This document shows positions 6,756-10,458 of a stretch of DNA of 10,458 bases, one piece after another. The stretch spans positions 1 through 10,458 of the forward strand of contig JAFGCA010000430.1 in NCBI GenBank assembly GCA_016932895.1. Direction: 5' to 3'. The notes under the pieces were generated by a model. It was given only the letters and a program-made list of their open reading frames with translations. It made no database searches and was not told where the DNA came from. Numbering within the stretch: the stretch's first letter is position 1; every line of letters starts with the position of its first letter. Origin of the DNA: Sedimentisphaerales bacterium. Its GTDB lineage: Bacteria > Planctomycetota > Phycisphaerae > Sedimentisphaerales > SG8-4. A program made the position numbers and the translations under genes.

Positions 6756-7775
6756 TTACTCCACTTCCTTGATCCGCTGCATCAGATCACCGACGGGGGT
6801 GCCTTCGTACCTGGCGTGCATCGGCTGGACCTTGTCGATGAAAGGCTGTTTGTCGGGATAATAGACTTCAACACCGTACTTCTGGACCTGTTCCAGGGCA
6901 TCCGCGGTCATCTCCGTCCACAGGCGGCGTTGCTCTTCGACGGATTCATCGGCAGCCTGCTGAAGCCATTGCTGCTGCTGCGCCGTCAGAGAATCCCAAC
7001 AGAGCGTGCTGACCAGGAGAATGTCAGGAATGCGGGTGTGCTCATCCATGGAGAAGTGCTTGCAGACTTCGTAGTGGCGGTTGGTGTAGAAGCTTGGCGG
7101 GTTGTTCTCGGCGCCGTCGACCTGCCCCTGCTGCAAGGCCGTGTAGAGTTCGCCCCATGCCACGGGAGTTGGCGCGCCGCCGAGCGTGCGAACCATTTCC
7201 ATGGAAGTCGCACTTTTCATGACGCGAATCTTCCTGCCCGTAATTTCAGCGGGGGAGAGCACAGGCTTTTCGACCGTATAGAAATTCCGGCTGCCGGAAT
7301 CGTAGTAGCACAGACCCTGGAGTCCCGTGTCCTGGCCGACTTGAAGGAGTTCTTTGCCGACGGGGCCCTTGAGAACCGTCCAGAAATGTTCTTCGTCCCG
7401 AAAGATGTATGGCATGGAAAACACCGCCATCTCAGGGATGAAGCCTTCGAGCACGGCGGTGGAGACCTTCGACATATCGAGGGCGGCCCCCTGGAGCTGC
7501 TCGACGCAATCGACTTCGTTGCCTAGCTTGCCGTTGGGGAAGATCTCGATCTTCATGGTTCCGCCGGAGAGCTCGTCGAGCCGCTTGGCCATGTACTCCA
7601 TTCCGAGATGAACCGGATGGGATTGGTCCAGGCTATGGGCGAGCTTGAGCACGCGGACACGCGCCTGATCTCCGCCGGCGTTCTGCGAACGCAGAACCCA
7701 GGAGAAACCGGCCGTAGCGAGAACCAGCCCGACAGCCAATCCGACGAGAAAAAAGGAAATGCCTTTTCGATCCAT
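6756..7775 (-). CDS. dctP: TRAP transporter substrate-binding protein (DctP)
   Basis: Extracytoplasmic solute receptor of the TRAP system, expected to bind a carboxylated sugar or sugar acid and deliver it to DctQM. The protein (339 aa) has a hydrophobic N-terminus (about 6-28) that is either a signal peptide (possible cleavage after LATA, residue 22) or an uncleaved membrane anchor. The DctP fold is clear from KLAHSLDQSHPVH (44-56), FPNGKLGN (79-86), SMPYIFRD (120-127), GRKIRVM (180-186) and QVDGAENN (218-225). R184 in the KIRVM segment aligns with the arginine that grips the substrate carboxylate in SiaP-type receptors (R147). ATG 7775 is preceded by AAAGGAG at 7 nt spacing. Ligand specificity is not readable here; an unsaturated or keto uronate is inferred from the kdu genes directly upstream. 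Confidence 0.96.
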   Translation of the reverse strand: MDRKGISFFLVGLAVGLVLATAGFSWVLRSQNAGGDQARVRVLKLAHSLDQSHPVHLGMEYMAKRLDELSGGTMKIEIFPNGKLGNEVDCVEQLQGAALDMSKVSTAVLEGFIPEMAVFSMPYIFRDEEHFWTVLKGPVGKELLQVGQDTGLQGLCYYDSGSRNFYTVEKPVLSPAEITGRKIRVMKSATSMEMVRTLGGAPTPVAWGELYTALQQGQVDGAENNPPSFYTNRHYEVCKHFSMDEHTRIPDILLVSTLCWDSLTAQQQQWLQQAADESVEEQRRLWTEMTADALEQVQKYGVEVYYPDKQPFIDKVQPMHARYEGTPVGDLMQRIKEVE

Positions 7776-7810
7776 ATGTGCGCTCCTTTGGGAGGATCAA
7801 TTCACATACC

Positions 7811-7832
7811 CGGCCGGAGCGATGCACGGCCG
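7811..7832 (-). other. Hairpin in the kduD-dctP gap
   Basis: Two copies of the self-complementary hexamer CGGCCG (7811-7816 and 7827-7832) flank a 10 nt loop, giving a 6 bp all-GC stem. It lies 11 nt after the kduD stop and before the dctP ribosome-binding site. With no U-tract, it looks more like an intercistronic stabilising or processing hairpin than a terminator. Confidence 0.35.
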
Positions 7833-7843
7833 ACGAAACCATC

Positions 7844-8605
7844 TTACCGCGCGAGCCAGCCGCCGTCCACCGCAATTGTGTAGCCGTGCATGTAGTCGGC
7901 GGCGGCGCTGGCCAGAAACACTACCGCGCCCTGAATATCCTCGGGATCGCCCCAGCGGCCTGCGGGTATACGCGACAGAATCGCGGCATTGCGGGCCTTG
8001 TCCTCGCGCAGCGGGCGGGTGTTCTCTGTAGCCATATAGCCCGGAGCGATTGCATTAACATTGATGTTCTTTGCAGCAAGCTCATTCGCCAGCAGTCGCG
8101 TCAGGCCCATGACGGCGCTCTTGCTGGCGGTGTAGGAAGGCACCAGGATGCCGCCCTGGAAGCTGAGCATGCTGGCGATGTTGACGATCTTGCCGCCCTG
8201 GCCCTGTTGGATCATGACCCTGGCGACGGCCTGGCTCAGGAAAAAGACTGCATCAAGATTCACCTTCATTACATCATCCCAATCCTTCTCCGAAAACTCG
8301 ACGAGCGGAGCGCGGCGGATGATGCCGGCGTTGTTAATGAGGATGTCGAGGCGACCAAATCTCTCGACGGTGAAATCCACAATTCTGGGAATATCAGATC
8401 GGTCGCCAATATCGGCGACAAAATCTGCTGCCTTGCGGCCGGCGGCTTCGACCTGGGCGACGGCATCGGCGGCGCCGCTGCGAGAAACAGTGACGACGTC
8501 AGCGCCGGCCTGCGCCAACCCGGCCGCCATGGCTTGTCCCAGGCCGCGCGACGCACCGGTGACGACGGCAACCTTGCCGTCCAGCTTGAATCTATCGAGT
8601 ATCAT
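7844..8605 (-). CDS. kduD: 2-deoxy-D-gluconate 3-dehydrogenase / 5-keto-4-deoxyuronate (DKII) reductase KduD
   Basis: Short-chain dehydrogenase that interconverts 3-deoxy-D-glycero-2,5-hexodiulosonate (DKII) and 2-keto-3-deoxygluconate, the second step after KduI in the cytoplasmic breakdown of unsaturated uronates. Length 253 aa, the normal KduD size. Visible motifs: TGASRGLG cofactor loop (16-23), NNAG (91-94), catalytic N116, S145, Y158 and K162 (SYTASK). The C-terminal half, including NVNAIAPGYMATENT, RIPAGRWG, VVFLAS and GYTIAVDGGWLAR, resembles E. coli KduD as I remember it very closely, so this is more than a generic SDR call. ATG 8605 follows GAGGTGGAG. The gene lies 69 bp after kduI and 68 bp before dctP, within the same co-directional set. 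Confidence 0.96.
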   Translation of the reverse strand: MILDRFKLDGKVAVVTGASRGLGQAMAAGLAQAGADVVTVSRSGAADAVAQVEAAGRKAADFVADIGDRSDIPRIVDFTVERFGRLDILINNAGIIRRAPLVEFSEKDWDDVMKVNLDAVFFLSQAVARVMIQQGQGGKIVNIASMLSFQGGILVPSYTASKSAVMGLTRLLANELAAKNINVNAIAPGYMATENTRPLREDKARNAAILSRIPAGRWGDPEDIQGAVVFLASAAADYMHGYTIAVDGGWLAR

Positions 8606-8609
8606 ACTC
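8597..8609. promoter_or_regulatory. Perfect short palindrome over the kduD start codon
   Basis: GAGTAT-C-ATACTC is a perfect 6+1+6 inverted repeat that contains the kduD ATG. It might be a regulator half-site pair (GntR-type operators are often of this general form) or a small start-codon hairpin. I cannot assign a regulator, and chance is possible. Confidence 0.25.
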
Positions 8610-8620
8610 CACCTCGCAAC

Positions 8621-8659
8621 ATGCCGGCAGGAACATGGCTAGATAAGAATGTCCGGCAT
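8621..8659 (-). other. Hairpin in the kduI-kduD gap
   Basis: ATGCCGG (8621-8627) pairs with CCGGCAT (8653-8659), and the stem continues with ACAT (8633-8636) to ATGT (8649-8652) after a 5 nt bulge. The loop is 12 nt. That is 11 base pairs in two segments, ending about 8 nt before the kduD ribosome-binding site. It could tune kduD translation or message stability. Confidence 0.4.
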
Positions 8660-8674
8660 CTGCACCTGTGCCCT

Positions 8675-9505
8675 TTAGCGAATCTCATCCATCCCAACGT
8701 GGTCCATGTCAGTGAACTCCTGGTTTTCGCCGCCCATGGCCCAGATGAAGCAGTAGTTGCTCGTGCCCGAACCGCTGTGAATCGACCAGCTCGGCGATAC
8801 GACAGCCTGGCGGTTGCGGACCACGAGGTGGCGCGTCTCCGTCGGCGGGCCCATGAAGTGAAAGACCGTCTCGCCATCGGCAACGTCGAAGTACAGGTAG
8901 ACCTCCGTCCGCCGTTCGTGCGTGTGGGCCGCCATCGTGTTCCACACCTGCCCCTGGGCGAGTTGCGTATACCCCATCACCAATTGGCAACTCGTCACCG
9001 CCGGAGGCCGAACGTACTTGTAGATCGTGCGCACGTTGGCCTTGCCTGTCGAACCGAGATCAACCACCTCAGCTTCGTCACGGCCAATCAGCACAGTGGG
9101 ATGCTCGGCATGGGCGGGATAGCTGACGAGATAGAACATCGCAGGAGCGGCCGGGGCGTCGCTGGCAAACTGGATATCCTTACTGCCACGGCCAATATAA
9201 AGACATTCCCGATTCCCGACAGCATGGTTCTTGCCGTCCACGGTGATCGTGCCGGAGCCGCCGATGTTGAACGCCCCGATCTCGCGGCGCTGGGCAAAAT
9301 AGTCGGCCGCCAGGGCCTTGCCTGCCTCAAGCGTAAGCGGCGACCCCACGGGCACCGCCGAACCAACAATGGTGCGATCTGTCTCGAAATAGTGAAGCAC
9401 CACGCTCCCGAGCGCAAAGAGATCCTCCACAAGAAACGTGTCGCGCAACTCCTGCGTCGTCATTCGCTTGAAACGCTCGGGATCTGCCAGATAACGAACT
9501 TTCAT
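8675..9505 (-). CDS. kduI: 5-dehydro-4-deoxy-D-glucuronate isomerase (4-deoxy-L-threo-5-hexosulose-uronate ketol-isomerase)
   Basis: Cytoplasmic zinc enzyme that isomerises the keto-deoxyuronate (DKI) released from unsaturated pectin or glycosaminoglycan fragments into DKII, the substrate of KduD. From ATG 9505 the protein is 276 aa, close to the 278 aa of E. coli KduI, and begins MKVRYLADPERF as this family does. The frame could open at 9553, but the ribosome-binding site AAAGGA (9512-9517), 6 nt before 9505, decides the start. The cupin metal ligands are H194, H196 and E201 (AAHTHERRTE) plus H243 (SIHSGSGTSNY), each two positions lower than H196, H198, E203 and H245 of the E. coli enzyme. 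MGGENQEFTDMDHV near the C-terminus is also characteristic. It starts 58 bp after the DUF4861 stop. Confidence 0.97.
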   Translation of the reverse strand: MKVRYLADPERFKRMTTQELRDTFLVEDLFALGSVVLHYFETDRTIVGSAVPVGSPLTLEAGKALAADYFAQRREIGAFNIGGSGTITVDGKNHAVGNRECLYIGRGSKDIQFASDAPAAPAMFYLVSYPAHAEHPTVLIGRDEAEVVDLGSTGKANVRTIYKYVRPPAVTSCQLVMGYTQLAQGQVWNTMAAHTHERRTEVYLYFDVADGETVFHFMGPPTETRHLVVRNRQAVVSPSWSIHSGSGTSNYCFIWAMGGENQEFTDMDHVGMDEIR

Positions 9506-9519
9506 CGCATTTCCTTTCC
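9502..9519 (-). promoter_or_regulatory. kduI ribosome-binding site with overlapping minimal ORF
   Basis: GGAAAGGA (9519-9512) lies 6 nt before the kduI ATG at 9505. Between them ATG-CGA-TGA (9510-9502) forms a two-codon ORF whose stop overlaps the kduI start as ATGA. The site sets the kduI start; any role of the minimal ORF is conjecture. Confidence 0.5.
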
Positions 9520-9563
9520 ACGGGCGAAAAGGGGACATCGCCGCCATGGACACCCGTCAACGG

Positions 9564-10458
9564 TCATTTACGTTGCATGGACACTGCCAGTGGCGATCGA
9601 AGACGTGCTGCGAAGCCTCGCACATAGTCGACCCACTCGTCTTGGTTTGCGAAATCCCCGCTCTTGTCCCACCCGGCGCCGGCATAATACACTACCGGTT
9701 CGACGGTCTCCATGGGCTTGACAAACCAGTGATGTCCAGAAGCCTCGCGGTACTGCACCGCGACCTCGGGCCCCACGACCAGGGCACAACCAATCGTTCC
9801 GTTCGCACCTTGTGGCGGCTGCCAGTACGCCATCCAACCTTGGGCAGAATTGGAGGCTGCTTTGCCCTCCCCGTCGACCTGGACAATCCCCGCGCCGAAT
9901 TGCACGCGGCCAAGGGATTCACCCTCGGCATACCGACACTCGATGCGATTGAGATTCGATCCCAGATCCAGCGAGATGCGCCGCGTCTCGGTCACCGAAG
10001 CGCCGGCCACATCATACGGGGCATAGGAGACTTCAAAAACGGTGCGGATCGGGCCATTGGCCAGGATACGATAGTCGCGATAATTGCCCGGAGCAAAAAC
10101 GTCGTCACCGAGCAGAAAGGCGGATCCGCCGCAGCCGCGGCTGGGCCCCACCTTGTACATATCCAGCCCCTCGCCGTGATCGGAGTGATAATCGCCGACG
10201 AGATACCATTTGCGCAGCACCGGATACTCCACGCTCTTGACCCAAACGTCGATTCCGCTCGAGATCGTCTCAAACTCAAGGGCAGGGCCATACATCCGAA
10301 ACGCGATCCGGTCATTCTCCCAGGCGAAATCATCATATCGCTGCGGCACAAACATCGCCTGCGCGGTGACCAGGCTGCTCGATCGAAGCACGCTCTGTGG
10401 CTGCGCGAGCACCCAGAGGTCGCGCCACTCGTTAGGCGCGAGATCCACCTGGCACAGC
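9564..10458 (-). CDS. DUF4861 family protein, 5' end outside window
   Basis: C-terminal 297 residues of a DUF4861-type protein; the frame is open to the right edge, and a GTG at 10448 is an internal codon in a conserved-looking stretch, so the true start lies beyond the window. Family-like segments are QRYDDFAWENDRIAFRMYGP, GIDVWVKSVEYPV, GDYHSDHGEGLDMYKVGPSR, GCGGSAFLLGDD and, near the end, YYAGAGWDKSGDF. The sequence alternates short hydrophobic strands and looks like a beta-sandwich. Conserved D, H and E residues (DYHSDHGEG) and the YDDFAWEND segment could form a carbohydrate site. DUF4861 genes are known beside kdu and lyase genes in polysaccharide-utilisation loci, but I know of no firmly established reaction. 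It is the first gene in view of this co-directional cluster. Whether it has a signal peptide cannot be seen. Confidence 0.8.
   Translation of the reverse strand, partial: LCQVDLAPNEWRDLWVLAQPQSVLRSSSLVTAQAMFVPQRYDDFAWENDRIAFRMYGPALEFETISSGIDVWVKSVEYPVLRKWYLVGDYHSDHGEGLDMYKVGPSRGCGGSAFLLGDDVFAPGNYRDYRILANGPIRTVFEVSYAPYDVAGASVTETRRISLDLGSNLNRIECRYAEGESLGRVQFGAGIVQVDGEGKAASNSAQGWMAYWQPPQGANGTIGCALVVGPEVAVQYREASGHHWFVKPMETVEPVVYYAGAGWDKSGDFANQDEWVDYVRGFAARLRSPLAVSMQRK

Noticed and set aside
6960..6985. CAG-type trinucleotide run inside dctP
   Set aside because: It encodes a short glutamine stretch (QQQQ) in a normal helix of DctP, too short to be a meaningful repeat.
9505..9553. Longer kduI start at 9553
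   Set aside because: It would add 16 residues not typical of KduI, while ATG 9505 has a good ribosome-binding site and the family-typical N-terminus.
9530..9558. TTGACG in the DUF4861-kduI gap as a -35 box
   Set aside because: At 17 nt spacing the -10 would be TGTCCC, a poor match; I do not call a promoter there.
7778..9721. 647-codon open frame on the plus strand
   Set aside because: Lies across kduD, kduI and the end of the DUF4861 gene, all well supported on the opposite strand. The translation has no recognisable family.

Overview
All eight genes found in this 10.5 kb window lie on the minus strand, so transcription runs from the right edge to the left edge. The sequence is GC-rich. The gene set is that of a Gram-negative-type heterotroph that breaks down pectin or other plant polysaccharides: uronate catabolism, a TRAP importer and a secreted LamG/beta-L-arabinofuranosidase, with no SusC/SusD pair in view. 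The LamG-decorated glycosidase and the enlarged DctM fit Planctomycetota, Verrucomicrobiota or related phyla. That placement is inference only; no marker gene is present.

Layout from upstream (right) to downstream (left). A DUF4861-family gene of unproven function enters from the right edge and ends at 9564. kduI (9505-8675) and kduD (8605-7844) follow; they encode the isomerase and dehydrogenase that turn the unsaturated-uronate product of polysaccharide lyases into 2-keto-3-deoxygluconate. Next is a complete TRAP transporter: dctP (7775-6756), dctQ (6751-6176) and dctM (6174-4645), with dctQ and dctM nearly abutting their upstream neighbours. A soluble PAS-HisKA_3-HATPase histidine kinase (4511-3315) comes after a 133 bp gap. 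Last is a very large secreted LamG-GH127/GH146-LamG protein that starts at 3155 and runs off the left edge. Its frame is open for all 1051 visible codons.

Working model: an extracellular or periplasmic enzyme set trims pectic side chains and backbone. The TRAP system imports a uronate-type product, KduI and KduD feed it to KDG, and the kinase may sense a related signal. The later KDG steps (kinase, aldolase), any lyase and the kinase's response regulator are not in the window.

The less ordinary signals are: matching TTGCAT-N17-TAYAMT promoter candidates in front of the kinase and glycosidase genes; a run of starts (kduI, kduD, kinase, glycosidase) where a tiny upstream ORF ends in an ATGA overlap with the gene start; hairpins in three intergenic gaps; a roughly 75-85 residue extra membrane segment in DctM; and the double-LamG architecture. 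I see no RNA gene, CRISPR array, insertion sequence or phage feature. The longest intergenic stretch is 159 bp.
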